A stretch of DNA of 64,000 nucleotides from Muribaculaceae bacterium (GTDB lineage: Bacteria > Bacteroidota > Bacteroidia > Bacteroidales > Muribaculaceae), in NCBI GenBank assembly GCA_017624155.1, contig JAGANS010000036.1, forward strand, positions 62,001 through 126,000, written 5' to 3'. The notes below the pieces were generated by a model that did no database searches, was not told the origin of the DNA, and saw only the letters and a list, made by a program, of their open reading frames with translations. Shown here piece after piece: positions 53,842 through 63,581 of this stretch. The first letter of the stretch is position 1. The number at the start of each line of letters is the position of its first letter. Position numbers and translations under genes: made by a program.

Positions 53842-55488
53842 ATGAAACTCAATATATTCAAGACTCTCGCTGCCGCCGCAGTTGCCGTAATGGCAATCAC
53901 CGGCTGTACCGATGACAAATACACCAACCGCGGTGACCTGTTCCAGCCCCGCTTCGCCACTTCGCCCGAAGTGACCGTGTCCAACAACAACGACATCGCG
54001 CTTATATGGTACAAGGTCAATGACGCCGTATCCTATACCATACAGATCTTCGAGGACGGCTACTACCAGCGCCTGTTCATGGAGATGGAGACCATCGAAC
54101 CGTTCGTAGTAATCGAAGACCTCCCGTATGCTTCGCGTTTCTATGTTCGTGTTCGTTCCAACGCCAAGAATCCAGAGAACAACTCCCAGTGGGCCCGCTG
54201 CGACTTCACTACCGAAGCCCGTCCCGACTATGCACACATCCTTCAGGGTGTGTCCAAGACTGAGATCGAAGACAACTCGGCCATCATCCGCTGGGTAGTT
54301 GATGCCGAGAATCCTGTCGACTCGTTCAGTGTTGTTCCCACAATGAATCCTGAACTTCCCTCGATCACCGGCTACCTGTCGCAGGAAGCGCGTGAGACCG
54401 GCGAGATGAAGGTAGCCGACCTCAAGGCTTCGACCCTCTACACTGTCAATATCTACGACACATCCAAGCCCCGCAAGTACGACAAGCCCTACAACTCTGT
54501 GACATTCCGCACCACCGGTCCCGCTGCAAAGGTTGTAGAAGTGGATATCACTGACAACCTGTCGGATATCCTGCTGGCCAACAACGATGACCCCGACATT
54601 CCCGAAGGCACCGAATATCAGCTTCTCGGCGGTACGACCTACACAATTACGCCCTTCCCCATCAAGAAAGGCTTCGCAATCGTAGGTCCCACCGACGACA
54701 CCCGTCCCGTACTCGTTATCAACGGCACATGGAGCGTATACAGCGGCGCTTACCTCGCTTCGCTCACATTCCAGAATGTCGAGGTACGTAACGGAGCAAT
54801 CAACCAGTACTTCATGAACTGCTCCAATCCCTTTACTATCGAGAACGTAAGCTTTACCAACTGTGTGTTCCGCAGCATCAACCGCGGCTTCTGGCGCCAC
54901 CAGTCGTCCAACGTAAAGAAAGTCGACGCCATCGAGATCGACAACTGCTGGTTTGACCAGTGCGGCTGGCAGGGCAGCACCTACGGCACATTCAACTTCG
55001 GCTCGGCCGGTAAGGGCGAGATCGGCGCATACGACCAGATAGGTGCGATAACCATCCGCAACACCACATTCAGCCGCGGCGGCTATCAGCAGGATCCCAC
55101 ATGGGGCTGGGGCAACCTTATCAACCACAGCACCACCTCTACCTCGATCGACCTTACAGTCGAGAATGTCACCTTCTATGATTTCTGCGTCAACAACCGT
55201 CTGATCGACATCTCCAACACCGAGCATTCGACAGTCACCATCCGCAACGTGATCGTAGCTTCTCCCATGGGCGAACTCATCGCAACCGGTTCGGGCACAC
55301 GCGCCACATACGACAACAACTATGTGACCTCCGACTATAAGCTCGGCGGCAGCAAGATCCGCGCAACCGAACTCGGTATCCCGGCCACCGACCTCTTCCA
55401 GAATCCTGAAAACGGTGATTACACCATTAAAGATCACTCATCGCTCGTTTACCTCACACAGGCAGGCGACCTTCGCTGGATTGAATAA
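53842..55488 (+). CDS. Surface lipoprotein with FnIII-like and beta-helix domains (DUF4957/DUF5123)
   Basis: 548 aa. Lipoprotein signal (MAITGC). Two FnIII-like domains (IALIWYKVNDAVSYTIQIFE, about 50-130; IIRWVVDAENPVDSFSVV, about 145-225), then a beta-helix (about 240-548) with LTFQNVEVRNGAI, VSFTNCVFRSI, ITIRNTTFSRGG and VTIRNVIVASP. Place after SusD is that of a surface glycan-binding protein. Same overall plan as the 571-aa lipoprotein. Its stop overlaps the next start (TAATG). Confidence 0.8.
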   Translation: MKLNIFKTLAAAAVAVMAITGCTDDKYTNRGDLFQPRFATSPEVTVSNNNDIALIWYKVNDAVSYTIQIFEDGYYQRLFMEMETIEPFVVIEDLPYASRFYVRVRSNAKNPENNSQWARCDFTTEARPDYAHILQGVSKTEIEDNSAIIRWVVDAENPVDSFSVVPTMNPELPSITGYLSQEARETGEMKVADLKASTLYTVNIYDTSKPRKYDKPYNSVTFRTTGPAAKVVEVDITDNLSDILLANNDDPDIPEGTEYQLLGGTTYTITPFPIKKGFAIVGPTDDTRPVLVINGTWSVYSGAYLASLTFQNVEVRNGAINQYFMNCSNPFTIENVSFTNCVFRSINRGFWRHQSSNVKKVDAIEIDNCWFDQCGWQGSTYGTFNFGSAGKGEIGAYDQIGAITIRNTTFSRGGYQQDPTWGWGNLINHSTTSTSIDLTVENVTFYDFCVNNRLIDISNTEHSTVTIRNVIVASPMGELIATGSGTRATYDNNYVTSDYKLGGSKIRATELGIPATDLFQNPENGDYTIKDHSSLVYLTQAGDLRWIE

Positions 55489-57152
55489 TGATGCATTCTC
55501 TTAAGACAATCGCTCTGTCAGCCACCATTCTTCTCGGAACATGTCCCGGCCTTTTGGCCGAGGACTATGTTTCGGAGGTTTGGGTGGCGGACCTCGGTAA
55601 CGGCAAATATAAGAACCCGATTATCAACGCCTACTACTCCGATCCCGACGTTATACGCGTCGGCAACGACTACTACCTCACGGCATCGAGCTTCACCAAC
55701 ATCCCGGCCCTTCCGATCCTGCACTCGCGCGATCTGGTTAACTGGGAGATTGTAAACTACGCCGTGAATAAACTGCTGCCTGCCGACTACTTCAACGAAG
55801 CCCGTCACGGCGACGGTGTATGGGCTCCGGCAATACGCTACCATAACGGCGAATATTACATCTACTGGGGCGACCCCGACCGTGGCGTCTATATGGTTAA
55901 GACCAAGGATATTCTCGGCGACTGGGAGGATCCGGTGCTTGTATATGCCGCCAAGGGCATAATCGACACCTGCCCTCTGTGGGACGAAGACGGCAAGGCC
56001 TATCTCGTAAACGGATGGGCACGCAGCCGCGGCGGTCTCAACGCTCTGCTCACTGTCACAGAGATGGCTCCGGATGGCAAAAGCCTTATCGGCGACCCTG
56101 TCGCAGTATATGACGGCCTGCCCGACGGTAATCATACCGTGGAAGGCCCCAAGTTCTACAAAAAGGACGGATACTATTATATCCTTGCACCGGCAGGCGG
56201 CGTGGCTACAGGATGGCAGCTTGCGTTCCGCTCCAAATCGCCTTATGGCCCCTATGAGGTGAAAACCGTCATGGCACAGGGCGACAGCCCTGTCAACGGT
56301 CCTCATCAGGGCGGCTGGGTCGACACACCCGCCGGCGAAGACTGGTTCATCCACTTCCAGGACAAGGGTGTCATAGGTCGTGTAGCCCACCTCAACCCGG
56401 TAAAATGGGTCGACGGGTGGCCTGTAATCGGCGAGGACAAGGATGGTGACGGATGCGGCACTCCGGTAACGGAATACCGCAAGCCCAAGGTTGCCGAAAA
56501 GGTGGCAATCCACACACCGGTCGAATCCGATGAGTTCAATACCCTCGAGCTCGGCAAACAGTGGCAGTGGTTTGCCAACTATCAGCTTCCTTTCGGATTC
56601 ACTACCCCTTACGGATATTACCGCCTGTACGGTCATACCGTAGCTCCTGAGTTTGTGAACATGCGCGAGGTTCCAAACATCCTCACACAGAAATTCCCCA
56701 ATGATACTTTCACCGCCACAGCCAAGGTAACCGTATCAGCCACACAGGACGGCCAGCAGTCGGGTCTAATCGTCATGGGCCGCGACTATGCACGCCTGTC
56801 GGTTGAAAAAGCAGGCGACGAATTTATAATCAAGATGATCGAATGTCTCAAAGCCGACAAAAACAAGCCCGAGACAGCCGAAACCATCACGGCCCTGAAG
56901 CCCACCCGTATCAACGGCGAGGGCGGACGTGCCTCGATGGATCTTGATATATGGCTTCGCGTCAAGGTAGGCAAGGACTATCAGTGCACATTCTCATACA
57001 GCCTCGACGGTAAGAAATTCACCCCCTGCGGCAAGCCGTTCACGGCACGCGAGGGCCACTGGATCGGCGCCCGCGTAGGCTTCTTCAGCATCGAACCCGC
57101 CGGCAAGAACCGCGGATGGATGGACATTGACTGGTTCAGAATAACTAAATAA
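55488..57152 (+). CDS. Family 43 glycoside hydrolase
   Basis: 554 aa, signal peptide (TIALSATILLGTCPGLLA). Five-blade propeller with the catalytic set: base Asp in YYSDPDVIRVG, pKa-modulating Asp in GIIDTCPLWDEDG, acid Glu in VEGPKFYKKDGYYY. A C-terminal beta-sandwich (about 340-554) follows, as in GH43 beta-xylosidases and arabinofuranosidases. Predicted to trim arabinose, xylose or galactose from pectin side chains in the periplasm or at the surface. Last gene before a terminator. Confidence 0.92.
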   Translation: MMHSLKTIALSATILLGTCPGLLAEDYVSEVWVADLGNGKYKNPIINAYYSDPDVIRVGNDYYLTASSFTNIPALPILHSRDLVNWEIVNYAVNKLLPADYFNEARHGDGVWAPAIRYHNGEYYIYWGDPDRGVYMVKTKDILGDWEDPVLVYAAKGIIDTCPLWDEDGKAYLVNGWARSRGGLNALLTVTEMAPDGKSLIGDPVAVYDGLPDGNHTVEGPKFYKKDGYYYILAPAGGVATGWQLAFRSKSPYGPYEVKTVMAQGDSPVNGPHQGGWVDTPAGEDWFIHFQDKGVIGRVAHLNPVKWVDGWPVIGEDKDGDGCGTPVTEYRKPKVAEKVAIHTPVESDEFNTLELGKQWQWFANYQLPFGFTTPYGYYRLYGHTVAPEFVNMREVPNILTQKFPNDTFTATAKVTVSATQDGQQSGLIVMGRDYARLSVEKAGDEFIIKMIECLKADKNKPETAETITALKPTRINGEGGRASMDLDIWLRVKVGKDYQCTFSYSLDGKKFTPCGKPFTAREGHWIGARVGFFSIEPAGKNRGWMDIDWFRITK

Positions 57153-57163
57153 TATTATCGGCA

Positions 57164-57210
57164 CGGGGAGTTGTATGCGCCTGCGCTACGACTCCCCGCT
57201 TTCTTTTCGT
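57164..57210 (+). terminator. Terminator between GH43 and kduD
   Basis: Stem CGGGGAGTTGTA/TACGACTCCCCG (one G-T pair), 11-base loop, then CTTTCTTTTCGTCTTTC. No TAnnTTTG element is seen between it and kduD, so read-through probably supplies the downstream genes. Confidence 0.75.
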
Positions 57211-57235
57211 CTTTCATAATACACACAAACAAACC

Positions 57236-58030
57236 ATGGTAAACTTTTCGCTTGAAGGCAAAGTAGCCCTCGTTACCGGTGCCGCGTACGGCATCGGGCT
57301 TGCCATCTCCCGCGCTTTTGCCGAGGCAGGCGCCAAAATAGTGTTCAACTGCTCGCGTCAGGAAACCGTCAACCGCGGACTCAAGGCTTATAAGGAACTC
57401 GGCATCGATGCCAAGGGCTATCTCTGCGACGTAACCGACGAGGAGGCTGTCAAGGCCATGGTGGCCGACATTGAGAAGACCGTCGGCACAATCGATATTC
57501 TTGTCAACAACGCAGGCATCATCAAGCGCATCCCCATGGAGGAAATGGCCGTCGAGGATTTCCGCCGCGTAGTAGACGTAGACCTTGTGGCACCGTATAT
57601 CTGCGCCAAGGCCGTTATCCCCGGCATGATTAAGAAGGGCCACGGCAAGATCATCAACATCTGCTCGATGATGAGCGAGCTGGGCCGCGAGACAGTCAGC
57701 GCTTACGCAGCCGCCAAGGGCGGTCTAAAAATGCTCACCCGCAACATCTGCTCGGAATACGGCGAACACAACATCCAGTGCAACGGTATTGGTCCGGGCT
57801 ACATTGCCACCGAGCAGACCGCTCCGCTGCGCGAGCGTCAGCCCGACGGCAGCCGCCACCCCTTTGACAGCTTCATCATATCCAAGACTCCGGCAGGCCG
57901 CTGGGGCACACCCGAGGATCTGATGGGGCCTGCCGTGTTCCTCGCATCCGACGCCTCCGACTTTGTCAACGGTCAGATACTGTATGTTGACGGCGGCATA
58001 CTGGCCTACATCGGCAAACAGCCCAAGTAA
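57236..58030 (+). CDS. kduD: 2-dehydro-3-deoxy-D-gluconate 5-dehydrogenase
   Basis: 264 aa SDR enzyme: NAD-binding TGAAYGIG, structural NNAG, catalytic SMMSELG-Ser and YAAAK, C-terminal VNGQILYVDGG. Reduces 2,5-diketo-3-deoxygluconate to KDG, the step after KduI in unsaturated uronate breakdown. Relatives are also called gluconate 5-dehydrogenase; the adjacent kduI favours KduD. The stop overlaps the EIIC start by one base. Confidence 0.92.
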   Translation: MVNFSLEGKVALVTGAAYGIGLAISRAFAEAGAKIVFNCSRQETVNRGLKAYKELGIDAKGYLCDVTDEEAVKAMVADIEKTVGTIDILVNNAGIIKRIPMEEMAVEDFRRVVDVDLVAPYICAKAVIPGMIKKGHGKIINICSMMSELGRETVSAYAAAKGGLKMLTRNICSEYGEHNIQCNGIGPGYIATEQTAPLRERQPDGSRHPFDSFIISKTPAGRWGTPEDLMGPAVFLASDASDFVNGQILYVDGGILAYIGKQPK

Positions 58031-59451
58031 TGGAATCAGTATTCTCGTATATCATAGGCCTCGGCGCGGCCGTGATGATGCCGGTGATATTCACCATACT
58101 CGGTGTATGTATCGGCATCAAGGCGGGCGATGCTCTCAAATCAGGCCTCAAGGTTGGCGTGGGCTTCGTGGGCCTGTCGATCGTGACAGCCCTGCTTACA
58201 TCGGCTCTCGGGCCGGCCCTCAACACCGTTGTCGACATTTACGACCTGCAGCTGCACGTCTTCGACATGGGCTGGCCGGCAGCCGCCGCGGTGGCCTACA
58301 ACACGGCCGTCGGCGCATTCATCATTCCCGTATGCCTCGGCGTCAACATCCTGATGCTGCTCACCAGGACTACACGCACCGTCAACATCGACCTGTGGAA
58401 CTACTGGCACTTCGCCTTCATCGGAGCCGTGATCTACTTTGCCTCCGACTCGCTGGCATGGGGCTTCTTCGGCGCCGTCATCTGCTACATCATCACTCTG
58501 ATTCTCGCCGACCTTACGGCTAAGAAATTTCAGCGCTTCTACAAGGACATGGACGGCATATCCATCCCGCAGCCTTTCTGCGCCGGCTTTGTACCCTTCG
58601 CCTGGGCTATAAACAAGGGACTCGACAAGATTCCGGGCATAAACAGGCTCGAAATCGATGCAGAGGGCATGAAAAAGAAATTCGGTCTGCTCGGCGAACC
58701 ATTGTTTCTCGGTGTCATCGTCGGCGTGGCAATCGGCTGCCTCACCTGCGCATCATGGGCCGAGATTGTCGACCGGATCCCCTACATCCTGGGCCTCGGC
58801 ATCAAGATGGGCGCCGTCATGGAGCTAATTCCGCGCGTAACGGTGCTCTTCATCGAGGGCCTCAAGCCCATCAGCGACGCCACCCGCAGCCTTATCGCCC
58901 GCAAGTTCAAGGGCGCCGACGGCCTCAATATCGGCATGAGTCCGGCCCTTGTCATCGGCCACCCCGCCACGCTTGTGGTGTCACTGCTCCTTATTCCGGT
59001 CACATTGTTCCTCGCAGTAGCGCTGCCCGGCAACCAGTTTCTGCCGCTGGCATCGCTCGCCGGAATGTTCTATGTGTTCCCGCTCGTATTGCCGTTCACC
59101 AAGGGCAATGTATTCAAGACATTCATCGTAGGGCTCGTAGTCATGGTCCTGGGACTCTACATGGTGACCAATCTCTCCGGATGGTTCACCCTCGCCGCCA
59201 AGGACGTGTATAATATCACCGGCGACTCGGCCGTGGCCATTCCCGACGGCTTCAGCGGCGGCAGCCTCGACTTTGCAGGCAGCCCGCTGGCCTGGATTAT
59301 CTTCCAATGCACCGAAAATCTGAAATGGATCGGCGCCGGCATCCTCGTAGCAGTCACAGCCGGCATGATGTGGTGGAACCGCGTGCTCATAATCCGCAAT
59401 GCCGCAGCCATGCAGAAAGCCGACTCAACCGAAATACAGACAACCGAATAA
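58030..59451 (+). CDS. Orphan galactitol-type PTS EIIC permease (GatC/SgcC family)
   Basis: 473 aa, about 11-12 membrane segments. Resembles GatC throughout: MMPVIFTILGVCIGIKAGDALKSGL (key part GIKAGDALKSGLKVGVGFVG), DMGWPAAAA, MLLTRTTRTVNID, and GMSPALVIGHPATLV. No EIIA, EIIB, HPr or EI gene is present in the window. Sandwiched between kduD (one-base overlap) and kduI (6 bases), it probably carries a deoxy-keto-uronate across the inner membrane without phosphorylation. That role is inference. Confidence 0.88.
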   Translation: MESVFSYIIGLGAAVMMPVIFTILGVCIGIKAGDALKSGLKVGVGFVGLSIVTALLTSALGPALNTVVDIYDLQLHVFDMGWPAAAAVAYNTAVGAFIIPVCLGVNILMLLTRTTRTVNIDLWNYWHFAFIGAVIYFASDSLAWGFFGAVICYIITLILADLTAKKFQRFYKDMDGISIPQPFCAGFVPFAWAINKGLDKIPGINRLEIDAEGMKKKFGLLGEPLFLGVIVGVAIGCLTCASWAEIVDRIPYILGLGIKMGAVMELIPRVTVLFIEGLKPISDATRSLIARKFKGADGLNIGMSPALVIGHPATLVVSLLLIPVTLFLAVALPGNQFLPLASLAGMFYVFPLVLPFTKGNVFKTFIVGLVVMVLGLYMVTNLSGWFTLAAKDVYNITGDSAVAIPDGFSGGSLDFAGSPLAWIIFQCTENLKWIGAGILVAVTAGMMWWNRVLIIRNAAAMQKADSTEIQTTE

Positions 59452-59457
59452 ACTATT

Positions 59458-60381
59458 ATGAAAACAGCAATCATATCAATCGCATTATCCGTCATGTGCG
59501 CCTTTGCGACAAATGCCCGCACCAACTATACAATACTGCGGGCCTGCCATCCCGACGACGTGAAGCACTACGACACCGAGCAACTGCGCTCGCACTTCAT
59601 GATGCCCCGGGTCATGGAAGAGAACGTCATCAACCTCACCTACTCGATGTACGACCGCATCATCTACGGCGGTGTAGTCCCCGTAGGACAGACCGTGGAG
59701 CTCGAGACAATCGATCCTCTCAAGGCCGACTACTTCCTTGAGCGCCGCGAACTCGGTGTCATCAATATAGGCGGCGACGGCATCGTCAGCGTCGACGGCA
59801 AGGATTACGAACTCGGCTTCAGAGACGCCCTCTATGTGGGCCGCGGCAACAGGAATGTGACATTCCGCAGCAAGGATGCCGCCAACCCGGCCCGGTTCTA
59901 CCTCAACTCCACCCCGGCCCACAAGGGATACAAGACCCAGCTCATCACCATCGACGGCCGCAAGGGCTCAATCAAGGCCAACCGCATCAAGGCCGGTTCG
60001 CTGGAGGAATCCAACGACCGCATCATCAACCAACTCATCACCAACAACGTGCTTGAGGAAGGCCCCTGCCAGCTGCAGATGGGCCTCACCGAGCTGATGC
60101 CCGGATCTGTATGGAACACCATGCCCGCCCACACCCACGACCGCCGCGTGGAGTGCTACTTCTACTTCAACGTACCCGAGGGCAACGCCATCTGCCACCT
60201 GATGGGCGAGCCGCAGGAGAACCGCCTGATATGGCTTCACAACGAACAGGCCGTGATGTCGCCCGAATGGAGCATCCACGCCGCAGCCGGAACATCCAAC
60301 TACATGTTCATCTGGGGCATGGGAGGCGAAAACCTCAACTACGGCGACATGGACAAGGTCACTTACCTTGAAATGAAGTAA
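59458..60381 (+). CDS. kduI: 5-keto-4-deoxyuronate isomerase with signal peptide
   Basis: 307 aa versus about 280 for cytoplasmic KduI. The extra N-terminus is a typical signal peptide ([17 protein letters not shown]) and the KduI core then starts at [20 protein letters not shown]. Zinc ligands are all present: H225, H227, E232 (HTHDRRVE) and H274 (WSIHAAAG). Other signatures: [13 protein letters not shown] and [12 protein letters not shown]. Interconverts 4-deoxy-5-keto-uronate and 2,5-diketo-3-deoxygluconate; here apparently in the periplasm, ahead of uptake by the EIIC protein. Last gene of the locus. Confidence 0.93.
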   Translation: MKTAIISIALSVMCAFATNARTNYTILRACHPDDVKHYDTEQLRSHFMMPRVMEENVINLTYSMYDRIIYGGVVPVGQTVELETIDPLKADYFLERRELGVINIGGDGIVSVDGKDYELGFRDALYVGRGNRNVTFRSKDAANPARFYLNSTPAHKGYKTQLITIDGRKGSIKANRIKAGSLEESNDRIINQLITNNVLEEGPCQLQMGLTELMPGSVWNTMPAHTHDRRVECYFYFNVPEGNAICHLMGEPQENRLIWLHNEQAVMSPEWSIHAAAGTSNYMFIWGMGGENLNYGDMDKVTYLEMK

Positions 60382-60435
60382 ACATCTTCGCAAGTATTTT
60401 GGACGTATTTGAAACCTTAGTAGAAAAATCCGTGC

Positions 60436-60443
60436 TATCTTTG
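60436..60443 (+). promoter_or_regulatory. -7 element for the GltD-like/kdgK/eda unit
   Basis: TATCTTTG, 68 bases before the ATG at 60511; a TTTG at 60408-60411 is 24 bases upstream, a little far. No terminator is visible after kduI, so read-through is also possible. Confidence 0.5.
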
Positions 60444-60510
60444 CATCCGGATAACTACACAAAATACATCCGCACTTTTCTCTCCTGATAAAACAATCAG
60501 AGATCATCAA

Positions 60511-61824
60511 ATGGAAAACGAATTCAAAGAAGTATCGGAAAGCTATACTCTTGCCGAGGCCGTGCGCGAGGCTCAGCGTTGCCTGCACTGCAAAGTGCCG
60601 TCGTGCAAGAAGGGCTGCCCGATAAGCAATGACATACCCGACTGGATAGCAGAGCTTGCCAAGGGCAACTTCGGCAACTCTATGAAGATTATCCACGGCC
60701 GCAGCAATCTGCCCGCCGTGTGCGGCCGGGTATGCGCCCACGAACGCCAATGCGAGGGCAACTGCGTGCTCGGCAAGAAGGGCGCACATATCAATATCGG
60801 CAAACTCGAGCGCTTCGTTGCCGACTTTGACTCAGAAGCCGGCCTCACTCACGAGGCCATACCCGAGAAAAGCCGCGGCAAAGTGGCCGTGATAGGCAGC
60901 GGGCCGGCCGGACTTACCATTGCCGGCGATCTGTCGCGTCAGGGCTTTGCCGTCGAGATATTCGAGATGGAGCCGGAACCCGGAGGCGTGCTGATGTTCG
61001 GCATCCCCGAATACCGTCTGCCCAAAGAAGTAGTACGCCGCGAAATCAAAAAAATCGAAAACCTCGGCGTAGTATTCCACCTCAACACCACCATCGGCGA
61101 GAATTTCACAATCGACGAACTCTTTGCCAAGGGGTTCGACGCCATATTTATGGGAACCGGCACAGGCGTTCCCAAGCGTCTGAATATCCCCGGCATCAAC
61201 CATCCGGGCGTACGTCAGGCAATCCGTTTCCTGCGCCGCGTCAGCCTCTATGAGAGCGGTTTTATCGAACGCCGCGAAGTTATTGTCGGCGAAGGCGACA
61301 GGGTATTCGTGATAGGCTGCGGCAACACAGCCATGGATGCAGCCCGCTCGGCCATCCGCATGGGCGCAGCCGAGGTGACTGTAGTATATCACCGCACCAT
61401 CAATGAAATGAGCGCACTGCGCGCCGAATACGACGATGCAGTGGCCGAGGGCGTTAAGTTCATGTGGCAGTCATCGATTACAGAAATAGAAGGAAGCGAC
61501 GGGCCGAAACTCAAATCCGTGACAATACAGACCGCCGACGAAAAGATCACCGTACCGGCAGAACACGTGATACAGGCTGTCGGAAGCGTTCCGGCCGCCC
61601 GTATTGTCTCTACTACCAAGGGCATCGAGGTGGATGACAAAGGGTATGTGCTCACCCGCGAGACACCATACGGCATGACTACACGTCCCGGTGTATTCGC
61701 CGGCGGCGATGTGACAAACCGCCCGGCAACAGTGGTACACGCAATGCAGGATGCCAAACAGGTGGCCGAAGGCATCGCCAAATATATCGATGCCATCAAA
61801 TTAATGGAAATAATAAACAAATAG
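60511..61824 (+). CDS. NADPH-dependent glutamate synthase small-subunit-like oxidoreductase
   Basis: 437 aa. N-terminal Fe-S domain with cysteines in CLHCKVPSCKKGCP and CGRVCAHERQCEGNC, then FAD-binding VIGSGPAGLTIAGDL, NAD(P)-binding VIGCGNTAMDAARSA, and the closing GVFAGGDVTNRPATVVHAM. Same family as GltD, SudA and NfnB. No large subunit or partner is adjacent; instead it leads kdgK and eda (17 bases). Ordinary glutamate synthesis or a redox role tied to uronate catabolism are both possible. Confidence 0.88.
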   Translation: MENEFKEVSESYTLAEAVREAQRCLHCKVPSCKKGCPISNDIPDWIAELAKGNFGNSMKIIHGRSNLPAVCGRVCAHERQCEGNCVLGKKGAHINIGKLERFVADFDSEAGLTHEAIPEKSRGKVAVIGSGPAGLTIAGDLSRQGFAVEIFEMEPEPGGVLMFGIPEYRLPKEVVRREIKKIENLGVVFHLNTTIGENFTIDELFAKGFDAIFMGTGTGVPKRLNIPGINHPGVRQAIRFLRRVSLYESGFIERREVIVGEGDRVFVIGCGNTAMDAARSAIRMGAAEVTVVYHRTINEMSALRAEYDDAVAEGVKFMWQSSITEIEGSDGPKLKSVTIQTADEKITVPAEHVIQAVGSVPAARIVSTTKGIEVDDKGYVLTRETPYGMTTRPGVFAGGDVTNRPATVVHAMQDAKQVAEGIAKYIDAIKLMEIINK

Positions 61825-61841
61825 CTCATAATCAACTCACA

Positions 61842-62864
61842 ATGGCAAAAGTAATCACACTCGGCGAAATCATGCTTCGCCTTTCACCCGCAGGATGCCA
61901 TCGCTTCGTCCAGGTCGACAACTTCGACGTCATCTGGGGCGGCGGCGAGGCCAACGTAGCTGTAAGCTGCGCCAACTATGGCCACAATGCATTCTTCGTA
62001 TCGAAACTTCCCAAGCACGAGATCGGTCAGGCCGCGCTCAACGCCCTGCGCCGCTATGGTGTACACACCGACTACATTGCCCGCGGCGGCAACCGCGTGG
62101 GCATATATTACTGCGAGACCGGCGCATCTATGCGCCCGTCCAAGGTTATCTACGACCGCGCCGGCTCGGCTATCGCCGAAGCAGACCCCGAGGACTTCGA
62201 CTTCGATGCTATAATGGAAGGCGCCGACTGGTTCCACTGGAGCGGCATCACCCCGGCTATCTCCGACAAGGCAGCCGAACTCACCCGTCTCGCCTGCGAG
62301 GCAGCCAAGCGCCACGGTGTCACTGTATCAGTCGACCTCAACTTCCGCAAGAAACTATGGACGAGCGAAAAAGCCCAGAGTATCATGCGCCCTCTTATGA
62401 AGTATGTCGACGTATGCATCGGCAATGAGGAAGACGCCGAACTCTGCCTCGGCTTCAAGCCCGATGCCGATGTCGAAGGCGGCAACACCGATGCCGAAGG
62501 CTACAAGGGAATCTTCAAGGCCATGTCCAAGGAATTCGGCTTCAAGTATGTTGTATCAACCCTCCGCGAATCTTTCTCGGCCACACACAACGGATGGAAG
62601 GCCATGATTTTCAATGGTAATGAATTCTACGAATCCAAGCGCTACGACATCAATCCCATCATCGACCGCGTCGGCGGCGGCGACTCCTTCTCGGGCGGCC
62701 TTATCCACGGCCTTCTCACAATGGATAATCAGGCTGATGCTCTTGAATTTGCCGTTGCTGCTTCTGCGCTCAAGCACACCGTGCCCGGCGACTTCAACCT
62801 CGTGAGCGCCGATGAAGTGAAATCTCTCGCCGGTGGTAATGCCAACGGCCGTGTCCAACGCTAA
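61842..62864 (+). CDS. kdgK: 2-keto-3-deoxygluconate kinase
   Basis: 340 aa PfkB-family sugar kinase: start [27 protein letters not shown] for substrate binding, [11 protein letters not shown], and the catalytic [13 protein letters not shown] with the Asp base. Phosphorylates KDG to KDPG. Followed by KDPG aldolase after 14 bases. Confidence 0.95.
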   Translation: MAKVITLGEIMLRLSPAGCHRFVQVDNFDVIWGGGEANVAVSCANYGHNAFFVSKLPKHEIGQAALNALRRYGVHTDYIARGGNRVGIYYCETGASMRPSKVIYDRAGSAIAEADPEDFDFDAIMEGADWFHWSGITPAISDKAAELTRLACEAAKRHGVTVSVDLNFRKKLWTSEKAQSIMRPLMKYVDVCIGNEEDAELCLGFKPDADVEGGNTDAEGYKGIFKAMSKEFGFKYVVSTLRESFSATHNGWKAMIFNGNEFYESKRYDINPIIDRVGGGDSFSGGLIHGLLTMDNQADALEFAVAASALKHTVPGDFNLVSADEVKSLAGGNANGRVQR

Positions 62865-62878
62865 TCTCCTACCCTGAA

Positions 62879-63547
62879 ATGGCAAAATTCGATAAACAGA
62901 CCGTACTGGCCAAGATAGGCGCCACCGGCATGGTGCCCGTATTCTACCATAAGGACCTTGAGGTAGCCAAGCAAGTAGTCAAGGCTTGCTATGTAGGCGG
63001 CGTGCGCGCCTTTGAATTCACCAACCGCGGCGACTTTGCTCACGAAATATTCGGCGAACTGGTGAAATTCGCGGCTGTCGAGTGCCCCGAACTCGCACTC
63101 GGTGTCGGCTCTATTGTCGACCCGGCTACCGCTGCGCTGTATCTGCAGCTCGGCGCCAACTTTGTCGTAGGTCCGCTATTCAATCCCGAGATAGCCCGCG
63201 TATGCAACCGTCGCCTTGTAGCCTACACACCCGGCTGCGGCACAGTATCTGAAGTAGGCTTCGCTCAGGAAGCCGGCTGCGACCTGTGCAAGGTATTCCC
63301 CGGCGATGTTCTCGGCCCGAAATTCGTCAAGGGCCTGCTCGCCCCGATGCCCTGGTCAAAACTCATGGTCACCGGCGGTGTAGAACCCACCGAGGAGAAC
63401 ATCTCAGCCTGGATGAAAGCCGGCGTCTACTGCGTAGGCATGGGCTCAAAGCTCTTCCCCAAGGACAAAGTAGCCGCAAAGGACTGGCAATACGTCACCG
63501 ACAAGTGTCGTGAAGCCCTTGCAATAGTGGCTGCCTGCCGCAAATAG
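62879..63547 (+). CDS. eda: 2-keto-3-deoxy-6-phosphogluconate aldolase
   Basis: 222 aa. Splits KDPG to pyruvate and glyceraldehyde-3-phosphate. Class I aldolase fold with FEFTNRGDF (the Glu/Thr pair near the active site), [20 protein letters not shown] and the Schiff-base lysine region [14 protein letters not shown]; later [13 protein letters not shown]. End of the catabolic unit. Confidence 0.95.
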   Translation: MAKFDKQTVLAKIGATGMVPVFYHKDLEVAKQVVKACYVGGVRAFEFTNRGDFAHEIFGELVKFAAVECPELALGVGSIVDPATAALYLQLGANFVVGPLFNPEIARVCNRRLVAYTPGCGTVSEVGFAQEAGCDLCKVFPGDVLGPKFVKGLLAPMPWSKLMVTGGVEPTEENISAWMKAGVYCVGMGSKLFPKDKVAAKDWQYVTDKCREALAIVAACRK

Positions 63548-63581
63548 TTTCTCCTACTCGTCAACAAGCTTTACTAAGCGA

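Noticed and set aside
50427..55437. Minus-strand frames of about 490-530 codons opposite susC and the 548-aa lipoprotein
   Set aside because: Same antisense effect; the plus-strand genes are certain and the minus products have no recognisable domain.
58030..59451. A complete sugar phosphotransferase system
   Set aside because: Only the EIIC permease is present; no EIIA, EIIB, HPr or EI is found in the window.
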